From: Glaciecola sp965660625
GTDB lineage: Bacteria; Pseudomonadota; Gammaproteobacteria; Enterobacterales; Alteromonadaceae
Assembly (NCBI GenBank): GCA_965660625.1
Contig: CBFIAR010000014.1
Span: 29,003-93,002 of the forward strand
Reading direction: 5' to 3'
Length of the DNA stretch: 64,000 bases
Shown piece after piece: positions 45,132-54,227 of this stretch (the stretch's first letter is position 1; the number at the start of each line of letters is the position of its first letter). Under the pieces are notes generated by a model. The model had not been told where the DNA came from. It searched no databases and saw nothing but the letters and a program-made list of their open reading frames with translations. A program made the position numbers and the translations under genes.

Positions 45132-45140
45132 GGAACTTGC

Positions 45141-47621
45141 ATGAACGAATTATTATGGTTACTTATAGTTATTGGCGTTTATGGTGTAACAGCCTATAAA
45201 CAGACCTCTTCGCAAACAACACTCATTGCGACAGTTGTCGCGATGGTGGTAGGCGCTGCGGCTGGTGGGATACATACCGTTGCTTGGATTGTATATGCCA
45301 TCCTAGTGGTACCTCTCGCCTACTCTCCATTTCGTAAAGGCTACATCACACCTAAGCTTTTGGCTTTCTACAAGAGCGTAATGCCCGAAATGTCAACTAC
45401 CGAGCAAGAAGCAATTGATGCTGGTACCGTCTGGTGGGACGGCGATATATTCAGTGGTAAACCAGATTGGCAGAAATTTCATGCCATTTCTCAACCACGC
45501 TTGACCGCAGAAGAGCAAGCATTTTTAGATGGTCCGTGTGAAATCGTCAGTAGAATGGCTGATGAATGGCAAATAAACCATATTGATGCAGATATGTCAG
45601 ATGAAGTTTGGCAATATCTAAAAGATAATAAGTTTTTTGCCATGATTATCAAAAAAGAATATGGCGGCCTCGCCTTCTCTGCCTATGCACAATCTCGAGT
45701 ATTGCAGAAATTAGCGGGCGTCAGTGCCGTGTTATCTAGTACAGTCGGCGTGCCAAATTCACTTGGCCCAGGCGAACTACTGCAACATTACGGCACTAAA
45801 GAGCAACAAGATTATTATTTACCTAGGCTAGCAGTTGGTGACGAAATTCCCTGCTTTGCGCTTACTGGGCCAGAAGCCGGCTCTGATGCTGGTTCAATAC
45901 CCGACGTAGGCATTGTATGTAAAGGTGAGTTCGAAGGCCAAGAGGTATTAGGCATGCGCTTAACCTTCTCTAAACGGTATATCACATTAGCACCCGTGGC
46001 GACTGTTATTGGTCTAGCGTTTAAGATGCAAGATCCAGATGGACTGCTTGGTGACGTGAAAGAGTTAGGCATTACTTGCGCCTTAATTCCAAGAGAAACC
46101 AAGGGGCTAGATGTGGGTCGTCGACACTTCCCGCTGAACGTGCCATTCCATAATGGGCCCGTTCGTGGAAAAGACATTTTTGTCCCATTGAGCTACATCA
46201 TTGGTGGTCAAGAGATGGCCGGTAAAGGCTGGCGCATGCTAATGGAATGTTTATCCGTTGGACGCTGCATTACACTACCATCATCAGCAGCGGGAGGTGC
46301 GAAATCACTTGCATTAGCAACGGGTGCTTATTCCAGAATCCGTCGGCAGTTCCGAATGCCCATTGGACAAATGGAAGGTGTTGAAGAGATGCTTGGTCGT
46401 ATCGGCGGAAACGCCTATTTGATGGACGCAGTTACCTCGCTATCAACTGCTGGGGTTGACTTAGGTCATAAACCTTCAGTTATATCTGCTATCTGTAAAT
46501 ACCATCTCACAGAAAGAATGCGTCAAATAGTTAACGATTCGATGGACGTTCATGGCGGAAAAGGTATTTGCCTGGGTCCAAATAATTACTTAGGCAGAGC
46601 CTATCAGGGAATTCCCATTTCGATCACTGTTGAGGGAGCAAATATTCTGACCCGTAACATGATGATATTCGGTCAAGGCGCAATGCGCTGCCACCCATAT
46701 GTATTAAAAGAAATTTATGCGTCACAAATGGAAGATCGTGAAGAACAATTAGAAGCTTTTGATGATGCTGTGTTTGGTCATATTCGCTTTGCGGTTAGCA
46801 ATACATTCCGCTCAATTTGGTTTAGCTTAACCGGCGGCCGATTAAGTTCCGCGCCCTTTAAAGACGAAACTGCAAAATACTATAAAAGCATGCAAGGTTA
46901 TAGCGGAAACTTAGCTTTATTAACGGATATTTCAATGGGCGTTTTAGGTGGCTCACTGAAAAGAAGAGAGCGTTTATCTGCTCGTCTTGGCGACATTTTA
47001 AGCTATCTTTACCTAGGTTCTGCTGTAATGAAACGCTTTGACGAGCAAGGCCGCAACCATGATGACCTTCCATTCGTTCACTGGGCAATGCAGGATTGTT
47101 TATCCAAGTTAGAAGATTCACTTGATGACTTTTTGAGAAACTTCCCTAACCCCATCATCGCAGCGTCAATGCGTTTGCTAGTATTGCCATTTGGTAAACG
47201 TTATAGCGCACCATCTGACGTACTCGAACATAAAATTGCGCACATTTTGCAGCACCCTAACTCAACTAGAGACAGACTTGGTCACGGCCAATATCTCACT
47301 CAAGAAGCCGGTAATTTGTTAGGCGATTTAGAGAAAACCTTAATAAATATCGTCAAGTGCGAACCTATTTTTGACAAAATTTGTAAAAAATTAGGAGAAA
47401 AACTACCAATGACTAACCTTGACGTATTAGCTGACAGAGCGCTCAAAGAAGGCATCATTACGAGTGAACAAGCCGAGTTGATGAAAGAAGCTGAAGCGGG
47501 TCGATTAAGAGCTATCAACGTTGATGATTTCGACAACCAAGAGTTGTTAATGTCAACGAGTAAGAAAATAAAGAAACCGGTTACAAAACGCAAAACAACG
47601 AAGTCTGCCAAAGCCGCTTAA
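45141..47621 (+). CDS. fadE: Acyl-CoA dehydrogenase FadE
   Basis: First step of fatty-acid beta-oxidation. 826 residues from the ATG at 45141 (E. coli FadE 814). A longer frame adds 24 residues that begin right at the preceding terminator and is rejected. Two N-terminal membrane helices (about 1-20, 25-55) precede the dehydrogenase core: CFALTGPEAGSDAGSIPD for FAD/substrate contact, SVGRCITLPSSAAGG and DSMDVHGGKGIC. The C-terminal half is the DUF1974 region typical of FadE. The tail is Lys-rich. Single gene with a strong terminator. Confidence 0.95.
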   Translation: MNELLWLLIVIGVYGVTAYKQTSSQTTLIATVVAMVVGAAAGGIHTVAWIVYAILVVPLAYSPFRKGYITPKLLAFYKSVMPEMSTTEQEAIDAGTVWWDGDIFSGKPDWQKFHAISQPRLTAEEQAFLDGPCEIVSRMADEWQINHIDADMSDEVWQYLKDNKFFAMIIKKEYGGLAFSAYAQSRVLQKLAGVSAVLSSTVGVPNSLGPGELLQHYGTKEQQDYYLPRLAVGDEIPCFALTGPEAGSDAGSIPDVGIVCKGEFEGQEVLGMRLTFSKRYITLAPVATVIGLAFKMQDPDGLLGDVKELGITCALIPRETKGLDVGRRHFPLNVPFHNGPVRGKDIFVPLSYIIGGQEMAGKGWRMLMECLSVGRCITLPSSAAGGAKSLALATGAYSRIRRQFRMPIGQMEGVEEMLGRIGGNAYLMDAVTSLSTAGVDLGHKPSVISAICKYHLTERMRQIVNDSMDVHGGKGICLGPNNYLGRAYQGIPISITVEGANILTRNMMIFGQGAMRCHPYVLKEIYASQMEDREEQLEAFDDAVFGHIRFAVSNTFRSIWFSLTGGRLSSAPFKDETAKYYKSMQGYSGNLALLTDISMGVLGGSLKRRERLSARLGDILSYLYLGSAVMKRFDEQGRNHDDLPFVHWAMQDCLSKLEDSLDDFLRNFPNPIIAASMRLLVLPFGKRYSAPSDVLEHKIAHILQHPNSTRDRLGHGQYLTQEAGNLLGDLEKTLINIVKCEPIFDKICKKLGEKLPMTNLDVLADRALKEGIITSEQAELMKEAEAGRLRAINVDDFDNQELLMSTSKKIKKPVTKRKTTKSAKAA

Positions 47622-47646
47622 TTGCTTCGGTAAATAGATGAATATA

Positions 47647-47677
47647 AAGGATTTCAGACTCTCTGAAATCCTTTTTT
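47647..47677 (+). terminator. Rho-independent terminator of fadE
   Basis: Perfect 12-bp stem AAGGATTTCAGA / TCTGAAATCCTT with loop CTC, followed by TTTT. The T-tract merges into repeat copy C. Confidence 0.95.
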
Positions 47678-47726
47678 CGCATATATAGAAAGAAAACCCA
47701 ATGATCGTTAGTCGCTGGGTACTTCA
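47672..47726 (+). repeat. 55-bp interspersed repeat, copy C
   Basis: It begins in the T-tract of the fadE terminator and ends on the stop codon of the convergent adenosine deaminase gene. About 42 of 55 positions match copy B. Shared parts are CATATATAG, AGAAAACCC and TAGTCGCTGGGTA. ACCCA and TGGGT can form a hairpin. Confidence 0.75.
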
Positions 47727-48686
47727 CGTTTTTAGAAACTGTTGTGCTTGGCCATTGAGTTGAATCTGCTGGATTTGCTCTATACTCAGATTGACGGTAT
47801 CACGAGCAACAGAATATTCATGTTTGATATTGATATTAGAGATACCTGGATCGTCAGTGTTTAAACTGACCGATAATCCACAGTCAAGAAATGTTTTTAT
47901 GGGGTGGTTCGCAGTGTCTAGCCATGCACCTGTTTGATAGTTCGATGTTAAGCAACTTTCAATACCAATGTCATGTTTTAGCATATACTCAATGAGTTTT
48001 GGATCTTGCGCTATTGAGACTCCATGCCCTATCCTTTTCGCTCCAAGTAGTTTGATTGCTTCCCATACGCTTTCTGGTCCAGCCGCTTCACCGGCATGCA
48101 CACTTATCTGTAACCCAGCCTCTCTAGCAGCTCTAAAATGGTCAATGAATAAACACGCTGGATAATTCAGTTCATCACCCGCTAAATCCAGAGCAATAAT
48201 GCTATCCGAATATGCTAATATTGAGGCTAATTCGATTTGACATGACTCAACACCAAAGGTTCGGCTGAGAATTCCAATTAATTGGTAATGGGTATTACAC
48301 ACTGCATTTCCTGCCTTTACGCCCTCGACGACGGCTTCAACAACTGCATTCAATGGCAGGGAGAATGCTTTGGCCATAAAGAAAGGTGAAAAGCGTAATT
48401 CCGCATAATCGATCCCCTCTGCTTTGGCCATGGCTACGTTTTCAAACGCGACTTTATAACACGCTTCAGGGCTTCCTAGCACAGAGACACCCACCTCAAG
48501 CTTCTGTAAAAAAGCGAGTAAATCACTGGTTTTACTTTTAATATAAACATGCTCTACGAGCTCAAGCTCGGTGGTCACAGGCAGTTTAATTGACTGCTCT
48601 TGGGCTAACTGCAAGATAAGTCTCGGGGGAATATTACCATCCAAATGACGGTGTAAATCGACCAATGGGAAGTTTTTATCGTACAT
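47724..48686 (-). CDS. add: Adenosine deaminase
   Basis: Hydrolytic deamination of adenosine to inosine for purine salvage. 320 residues. Metal ligands and catalytic residues are seen in order: DLHRHLDGN, the SVHAGE motif with catalytic Glu, KRIGHGVS and the LNTDDPG end. Substrate could also be adenine (adenine deaminases of this fold exist), but the N-terminal LHRHLDG and length fit Add. It converges on fadE, and the orphan response regulator lies upstream. Confidence 0.92.
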   Translation of the reverse strand: MYDKNFPLVDLHRHLDGNIPPRLILQLAQEQSIKLPVTTELELVEHVYIKSKTSDLLAFLQKLEVGVSVLGSPEACYKVAFENVAMAKAEGIDYAELRFSPFFMAKAFSLPLNAVVEAVVEGVKAGNAVCNTHYQLIGILSRTFGVESCQIELASILAYSDSIIALDLAGDELNYPACLFIDHFRAAREAGLQISVHAGEAAGPESVWEAIKLLGAKRIGHGVSIAQDPKLIEYMLKHDIGIESCLTSNYQTGAWLDTANHPIKTFLDCGLSVSLNTDDPGISNINIKHEYSVARDTVNLSIEQIQQIQLNGQAQQFLKT

Positions 48687-48738
48687 CTGTTAGCTTGAAG
48701 GTTTAGCTTTTTAAGGGATATTGAGTGTGCAAACCAAA

Positions 48739-49374
48739 CTAATCCAACTGAAGCTTGTCTACCGCTAACACAATTTGTGTTCTAGTTTTTACATCTAACT
48801 TTCTAAAAATAACACCAATATGCGCCTTAACGGTGGCCTCAGTGACATCAAGCGTACTTGCTATTTGCTTATTCATTAAGCCATCTTTGACCAATTTCAA
48901 CACTTGAAATTGCTTGGGCGTGAGTGTTTTCAATTTATCTGCAATATCGATCGCATCGTTGTCTATATCCACTATCGAGTTTTTAGCGGCATCGGACAGC
49001 CACTTACCACCGTTCAAAATCGTCAATATTGCTTCTTTAATGGTTTTAGTACCTGTTGTTTTAGCAATAAAACCATCAGCTCCAAATGACATCACCTGAG
49101 AGATAACTTCTGGAGAATTGCTCGCTGACAGGACAATAATGGGAACAGCAGGGAATAACTCTTTAATGCGAAGCAAACCGTAAAAATTATCACAACCAGG
49201 CATCGTTAAATCTAATATAATGATAGAGATGTTGCTTTTTTTACGCAAAACGGCAACGGTTGAGTCAAGAGAGTCAGACTCTAAAAACGTAACATTATCA
49301 AAAGAATGCGACAGAGAACCTATGATAGCTTCGCGCATTAAAGGGTGGTCATCTGCTATTAAAAACTTGTACAT
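48739..49374 (-). CDS. Orphan NarL/LuxR-type response regulator
   Basis: 211 residues: receiver domain with acidic ADDH near residue 8, phospho-acceptor in IILDLTMPG, and a C-terminal LuxR helix-turn-helix (LTPKQFQVLKLVKDGLMNKQ, then VTEATVKAHIGVIFRKL). No histidine kinase gene is near, so its input and targets are unknown. It is 52 bp upstream of add on the same strand and may be co-transcribed with it. Divergent from cmoA across 152 bp. Confidence 0.9.
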   Translation of the reverse strand: MYKFLIADDHPLMREAIIGSLSHSFDNVTFLESDSLDSTVAVLRKKSNISIIILDLTMPGCDNFYGLLRIKELFPAVPIIVLSASNSPEVISQVMSFGADGFIAKTTGTKTIKEAILTILNGGKWLSDAAKNSIVDIDNDAIDIADKLKTLTPKQFQVLKLVKDGLMNKQIASTLDVTEATVKAHIGVIFRKLDVKTRTQIVLAVDKLQLD

Positions 49375-49526
49375 AGTTATAGGCTCAGCTATTTATTTAT
49401 AATTAGTATATAACAGCAACCGTGTTTTTTATATACTTCTACATGCTCAGGTGTGATGGTATCACTACAGCACAAAACATCCCATAGCTATATAATTGTT
49501 ATTTTAAAGATAAGTTTCAGAAAATC

Positions 49527-50276
49527 ATGCCCGAATTCAAAAATAAAGTAGCACCAGATACGATCTATCAGAAACCGCAGACTAAAGTAGATGATTTTAG
49601 TTTCAATCATCAAGTTGCCGATGTGTTCCCTGATATGATAGAGAGATCTGTACCTGGTTATGCGAACATAATAGATGGCGTTGGGAGGTTGGCTGCAAAA
49701 TTTGCAGTTCCGAACACCCTAATTTACGATTTGGGCTGTTCGCTAGGTGCAGTGAGCTTATCAATCGCTAAGCATAACAAGCAACAAAATATCCAAATTG
49801 TTGGGGTTGATAATAGCTCTGCAATGGTTGAACGGTGTCAGCGTCATGTCGATTCTTACAATTATGAAAGCCCTATCAGCATTAAAGAAGCTGATATTGT
49901 TGATTTTAAGCTGGACAAAGCATCGGTAATCGTCATGAACTTTACCCTGCAATTTATTAAGCCTAAGCTAAGAGATGCCCTAATGGGGAAGCTATTCGAA
50001 GCGCTTGTTCCTGGTGGTATTTTGATACTCTCGGAAAAAATAAAATTAGGCAATGCAGTAATGGATTCTGCCATCATCGATTTGCATCACGATTTCAAGA
50101 GGGAAAATGGCTATAGTAATTTAGAAATTAGTCAGAAGCGGACCGCACTAGAAAACGTTATGATCCTTGATGAGTATTCATCCCATGAAATGCGCTTACA
50201 AACTATCGGTTTTGAAGCTGTTAGCATTTGGTATCAACAATTTAACTTCGTTTCATTTTTTGCCATTAAAGGATAG
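49527..50276 (+). CDS. cmoA: CmoA, carboxy-SAM synthase
   Basis: Makes carboxy-S-adenosylmethionine from SAM and prephenate for wobble uridine modification (cmo5U34). 249 residues. N-terminal FSFNHQVADVFPDMIERSVPG, SAM motif YDLGCSLGAVSLSIA and the late segment VLILSEK-like (GGILILSEKI) are typical. Four bases separate it from cmoB, its partner in the pathway. Confidence 0.95.
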   Translation: MPEFKNKVAPDTIYQKPQTKVDDFSFNHQVADVFPDMIERSVPGYANIIDGVGRLAAKFAVPNTLIYDLGCSLGAVSLSIAKHNKQQNIQIVGVDNSSAMVERCQRHVDSYNYESPISIKEADIVDFKLDKASVIVMNFTLQFIKPKLRDALMGKLFEALVPGGILILSEKIKLGNAVMDSAIIDLHHDFKRENGYSNLEISQKRTALENVMILDEYSSHEMRLQTIGFEAVSIWYQQFNFVSFFAIKG

Positions 50277-50280
50277 TGAT

Positions 50281-51249
50281 ATGAATTGGAAGTCCGCATT
50301 ATATACAGAATTACTAGGCACAGAACTAGAAAAATGGGTAGCTCATCTCATACCGCAACTCCAACAATGGGAAAATTTAGCGAAACATGGTGATAGGAAA
50401 AAATGGCAAGCGCAATTACAACAACTTCCATCGATCGAAGCTGACAACGTTGATTTAAAATCTCAAGTCTTAATCACGCAAGGCGACGCATTTGGGCAAG
50501 CACAAACCGCGCATGTCGAATCAGTGTTGAAGCAATTTATGCCATGGCGCAAAGGTCCCTTTCACTTTTTCGGTATTGACATTGATACAGAATGGCGTTC
50601 GGATTGGAAGTGGGATAGAGTTTTACCTCATATTGCGCCTTTGACCAATAGAAAAGTGTTGGACGTTGGCTGTGGCAGCGGCTACCATCTGTTCAGAATG
50701 TTAGGTGAAGATGCGCAACTAGTGATTGGTATTGACCCTACAGAACTTTTTTTCTATCAGTTTCAAATATTTAAGAAATACCTACCAAACAAGAGCGTGC
50801 ATTATGTTCCTCTTGGCATAGAAGATATGCCGACATTAAATGCTTTCGATACCGTGTTTTCCATGGGCGTTCTGTACCATCGCCGTGATCCTATTGAATT
50901 TTTATATCAACTAAAGAATCAGCTAGTTCATGGTGGACAACTGGTGCTTGAAACGATCGTTATCGATGGCGATGAAAGATCAGTATTGATGCCGGGCGAG
51001 CGCTATGCACAAATGCGTAATGTTTGGTTCTTACCGAGTCCTGATGCACTTATGCAATGGCTATCTCGCGTTGGTTTTGTGGATATTAAAAAAGTGGATG
51101 AAAGCATCACTACTGTCGAGGAACAAAGAGCAACCGAATGGATGAACAATCATTCTTTAAGTGACTTTTTAGACCCAACTAATTCGGCCCTTACCATTGA
51201 AGGTTATCCTGCCCCCAAAAGAGCCGTATTTACTGCAATTAAAAAATAG
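50281..51249 (+). CDS. cmoB: CmoB, tRNA U34 carboxymethyltransferase
   Basis: Transfers the carboxymethyl group from CmoA's product to ho5U34 of tRNA. 322 residues from the ATG at 50281 (AAAGGA ahead), close to the E. coli length. The longest frame begins inside cmoA and is rejected. Motifs are WRKGPFHFFGIDIDTEWRSD, VLDVGCGSGYHLFRMLG and FSMGVLYHRRDP. Last core gene before the insertion sequence. Confidence 0.96.
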   Translation: MNWKSALYTELLGTELEKWVAHLIPQLQQWENLAKHGDRKKWQAQLQQLPSIEADNVDLKSQVLITQGDAFGQAQTAHVESVLKQFMPWRKGPFHFFGIDIDTEWRSDWKWDRVLPHIAPLTNRKVLDVGCGSGYHLFRMLGEDAQLVIGIDPTELFFYQFQIFKKYLPNKSVHYVPLGIEDMPTLNAFDTVFSMGVLYHRRDPIEFLYQLKNQLVHGGQLVLETIVIDGDERSVLMPGERYAQMRNVWFLPSPDALMQWLSRVGFVDIKKVDESITTVEEQRATEWMNNHSLSDFLDPTNSALTIEGYPAPKRAVFTAIKK

Positions 51250-51265
51250 CTACCCGCATTAGAAA

Positions 51266-51290
51266 TGTAAGAGTGTACTGCACTCTTACA
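51266..51290 (+). terminator. Hairpin downstream of cmoB
   Basis: TGTAAGAGTG / CACTCTTACA is a perfect 10-bp stem with loop TACTG, 17 bases after the cmoB stop. It lacks a T-run, so its efficiency as a terminator is doubtful. Confidence 0.5.
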
Positions 51291-51387
51291 CACTCCCTAC
51301 TCTTACCAAAAGTGGCGACAAACCACACAGCTTGCTGCTCGGGAACTGTCAACACACGATATTAGCTGTTTATTCATAGATCCGATC

Positions 51388-53128
51388 TTCCGCACCCATT
51401 TTAAGAATAAATCTTTTGGTATTTTTCACCCAGGCAATCAATGATGGTTTGATTGCGCATTTCTAAATTGGCAACGAACTCCGTTTTATCCGGTAAATAT
51501 ATAACCGCTATGCCTTCAAAGCATTGGAATACCCAACGCGCCGTGGGCCGTTGTTCCGGTTTGTATTTCATACTGGGGAAGTAGCAATCTTTCTCGACTA
51601 AGGTTTTACGAATTTGATGCTCCAGCCCCGCATACACCATTAAGCAGCAGGTCATGACCATGAGCAATGCTTCTATACGCTCTGGCTTTTTGAGGTAAAT
51701 AGCACTGGTTAAGAAGTCGGGGCTTTTTAAGAATCGGAAGCCTTTTTCGACGTTTTGCTGGGCTTTATAGCTGCTCAGTAAGCTACTCATATCCACGTCG
51801 CTGCTGATGTCATTGGTAGCAATGATAAACAGCCCCAGCTGTTGCAAGGCATGTTGCCTAGAGGCGAGTGGTGTGCATAATGCGCCCGTGATTTGGTGTT
51901 CAATACGGATAGGTAATTCGCCTAGTTTTGGTCTTCCTGCGCTAGAATACACCCCAATTTCTATGACGTGCGCGTTAACATCACACACCGTTTGTTTGCT
52001 TTGCCATTTGACGATGGCGCTTTGTGCATCTTGTGCGCATGCAAAACGCTGTTGGCATAAGACTTTAAAACTCTTGCGGGCTTGCTCGCCTGCTTTTAAC
52101 ATGCGTTTATTTAGGCTGTGTTGCTCACGCTTATAGGCTTGCTCACTGCGAATGAGTAACCACTTTTGTTTCACCTCGGCATATTCGCTGTCATAGCTGA
52201 CGCCTTCATAACCATCACAAATAGGCTTAAACGTTAAGGTAGGAGCTTGTTTTACCAACTCCTTAGCTTCTTTGAGTGTTTGCGGAACGCGCGTAATAAA
52301 TAATTGACCTTGGGTGTCTAAGTGCTCAATCGTTTCTTTCACATATAGAGCGGCATCGGCGACTAGATAACGACTCGCTTGCGCGGCTTTTAAACTGCCA
52401 ATATGTGCTTTTACAATTTGCTTAAAACCCTCCATGTCATTGCTATTACCACTGGCAGGTTTCATGTATACCGGAATGCCAGACCGGTTCTCGCATATAA
52501 GATTTAATATCACTTGATTGAGCTCAGGTCGATGGTCACGCGAATAGCCTTTGGCTATAGTGATGTGCCTAGGCTCATCGTCCTCAGTGGCTTGACCATC
52601 ATAGTGGAAACTCGTTGAATCAAGGTGCAAGGCTTCGGTTGTTAAGCCTAGCTTAGCCACTACAGCTTCACCTAACTGTTGATACAAGTCGGAAACACCA
52701 TACTCGTACAAATTATCTAAGCATCGCCCTAGCGCATCATCGTTAATATGCTCAGGTAACACCCCTTCACCAATGAGCCGCTCGACTGGCTTGTTTCTGA
52801 AGTATTCGCTATACATATGCAAGGTTCGGCCAGTAAAGCCAAGACCATTTAAGACCATTGCAGTGACTAATTGGCCGCAAGTAACTTTACGCTCGGGGGC
52901 AGCGCCGCCTATTGCCTTATCAATAATGTCAGCAAAACCAAGACTATGACAAAAGCCAGCAACGAGGCCATGGTGATCGAGTATTTTAGAAGAAGGAATA
53001 GGCATAATATTGTGCTCTCAAAAGAGAATAATAGATCAAAACAGGGGATCGGCGTCAAGTGTTTTTTAACAACTTAAGATACATTGATCAATTATTGAAC
53101 AAATTTAATTTTATATTGAGGTGCGGAA
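51388..53128 (-). mobile_element. IS1634-family insertion sequence, about 1.74 kb
   Basis: One transposase gene flanked by terminal inverted repeats. Left end reads TTCCGCACCCATTTTAAGAA inward, right end reads TTCCGCACCTCAATATAAAA inward; the first nine bases are identical and the rest similar. The bases outside (CCGATC on the left, TGACAG on the right) give no target-site duplication, so it may be an old insertion or the end points may be a few bases off. It sits between cmoB and the glucosylglycerate operon. Confidence 0.88.
51401..53005 (-). CDS. IS1634-family DDE transposase
   Basis: 534 intact residues. The DDE catalytic set can be traced as LHLDSTSFHY (first Asp), YLVADAALYV (second Asp) and the Glu in AQQNVEKGFRFLKSPDF, the IS4-superfamily Y-R/K-E-K signature region. 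The N-terminal domain (DUF4277 type, LDHHGLVAGFC) is typical of IS1634. No frameshift or internal stop, so the element could be active. Transcribed away from the downstream operon. The stop codon lies within the left inverted repeat. Confidence 0.93.
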   Translation of the reverse strand: MPIPSSKILDHHGLVAGFCHSLGFADIIDKAIGGAAPERKVTCGQLVTAMVLNGLGFTGRTLHMYSEYFRNKPVERLIGEGVLPEHINDDALGRCLDNLYEYGVSDLYQQLGEAVVAKLGLTTEALHLDSTSFHYDGQATEDDEPRHITIAKGYSRDHRPELNQVILNLICENRSGIPVYMKPASGNSNDMEGFKQIVKAHIGSLKAAQASRYLVADAALYVKETIEHLDTQGQLFITRVPQTLKEAKELVKQAPTLTFKPICDGYEGVSYDSEYAEVKQKWLLIRSEQAYKREQHSLNKRMLKAGEQARKSFKVLCQQRFACAQDAQSAIVKWQSKQTVCDVNAHVIEIGVYSSAGRPKLGELPIRIEHQITGALCTPLASRQHALQQLGLFIIATNDISSDVDMSSLLSSYKAQQNVEKGFRFLKSPDFLTSAIYLKKPERIEALLMVMTCCLMVYAGLEHQIRKTLVEKDCYFPSMKYKPEQRPTARWVFQCFEGIAVIYLPDKTEFVANLEMRNQTIIDCLGEKYQKIYS

Positions 53129-53318
53129 TGACAGATAGATGGCTTAAATATCTCATTGGCATAATCTTTGAATAGTAATCCACTATATTGAGCACCTGTT
53201 GCAAACTTTTTATCCCTACTTAGGGGCTGTAACAACCAGGTAGTACAATCAAACAATGGTTATACATGCCGTTTAGTGTCGCTGAGAAGCGCATTACCAA
53301 TCACTATATAAGGCTTTA

Positions 53319-54227
53319 ATGCTAAAACTTACAGAATTAATTGAAAAATACATTGCTGATGAAAAGCTACCAAACGCTTATCTTGATGTTGCACTAAAAT
53401 GGTTCACACCGCTTTGTGACTCAATTAATGTGCACCAAAATAAGTCAAGGGAAATAAGAGATGCCTCACCTACCCCGTTTTTTATTGGTATTAACGGATG
53501 TCAGGGCTCAGGGAAGTCGACCTTAAGCGGTCTAATGAATTATTTGTTCAAGGAGTACTACGGCAAACAATCAGTCGTGTTGTCTCTTGATGATTTTTAC
53601 TACACAAAGCTAGAACGAACAAATCTGGCACAAACGGTACATCCTTTATTATTAACGCGAGGTGTCCCGGGCACACATGATACCGAGTTAATGGCAAGGG
53701 TTATTGCGTCCTTGGCTAATGGAGAAGCTGTTAACATACCCAATTTTGACAAATCAATTGATGATAGAGCACCTGTTGACATGTGGCAGCAGATCAAGGG
53801 CCCCATTGATATTGTTATCATAGAAGGTTGGTGCTGGGGAACACGTGCCCAAGACAATGCAGATTTGGCTGTTCCTGTTAATGCCTTAGAAAAGAATGGC
53901 GATAGCGACGGTGCTTGGCGAAGCTACGTTAATAACGCATTGTCTACTAAATATACACCTCTTTATCACTACATTGACACTTGGGTATTTTTAAAAGCAC
54001 CTAGTTTTGATGCTGTTTATGCATGGCGACGTCAACAAGAGAAGAAGCTTGCGCTTCGTGTAGGTAATGCATCACACATTATGAGTGATGAAGAGATCCT
54101 GAGCTTTATTCAATATTATCAGAGGCTAACCGTGCATACTTTACTCACATTAGAAAAGTACGCTGACTTTATATTCGAATTAGATAATGAACGAAACATT
54201 ACAAAAAGTAGATATCATGCAAAGTGA
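53319..54227 (+). CDS. D-glycerate kinase (plant GLYK/Tda10 type P-loop kinase)
   Basis: 302 residues with P-loop GCQGSGKS (60-67) and the family motif VLSLDDFYYTKLER followed by HPLLLTRGVPGTHD. The IEGWCWG segment is also typical. Relatives of this fold phosphorylate glycerate, in plants to 3-phosphoglycerate; uridine-kinase-like activity is an alternative. It heads an operon with a sugar-phosphoglycerate phosphatase, synthase and phosphorylase, so recycling of glycerate released from glucosylglycerate is the likely job (inference). Confidence 0.85.
   Translation: MLKLTELIEKYIADEKLPNAYLDVALKWFTPLCDSINVHQNKSREIRDASPTPFFIGINGCQGSGKSTLSGLMNYLFKEYYGKQSVVLSLDDFYYTKLERTNLAQTVHPLLLTRGVPGTHDTELMARVIASLANGEAVNIPNFDKSIDDRAPVDMWQQIKGPIDIVIIEGWCWGTRAQDNADLAVPVNALEKNGDSDGAWRSYVNNALSTKYTPLYHYIDTWVFLKAPSFDAVYAWRRQQEKKLALRVGNASHIMSDEEILSFIQYYQRLTVHTLLTLEKYADFIFELDNERNITKSRYHAK

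Noticed and set aside
45069..45140. Longer fadE start
   Set aside because: It would begin on the T-tract of the preceding terminator and place the FadR-like site inside coding sequence; the later ATG fits the family N-terminus.
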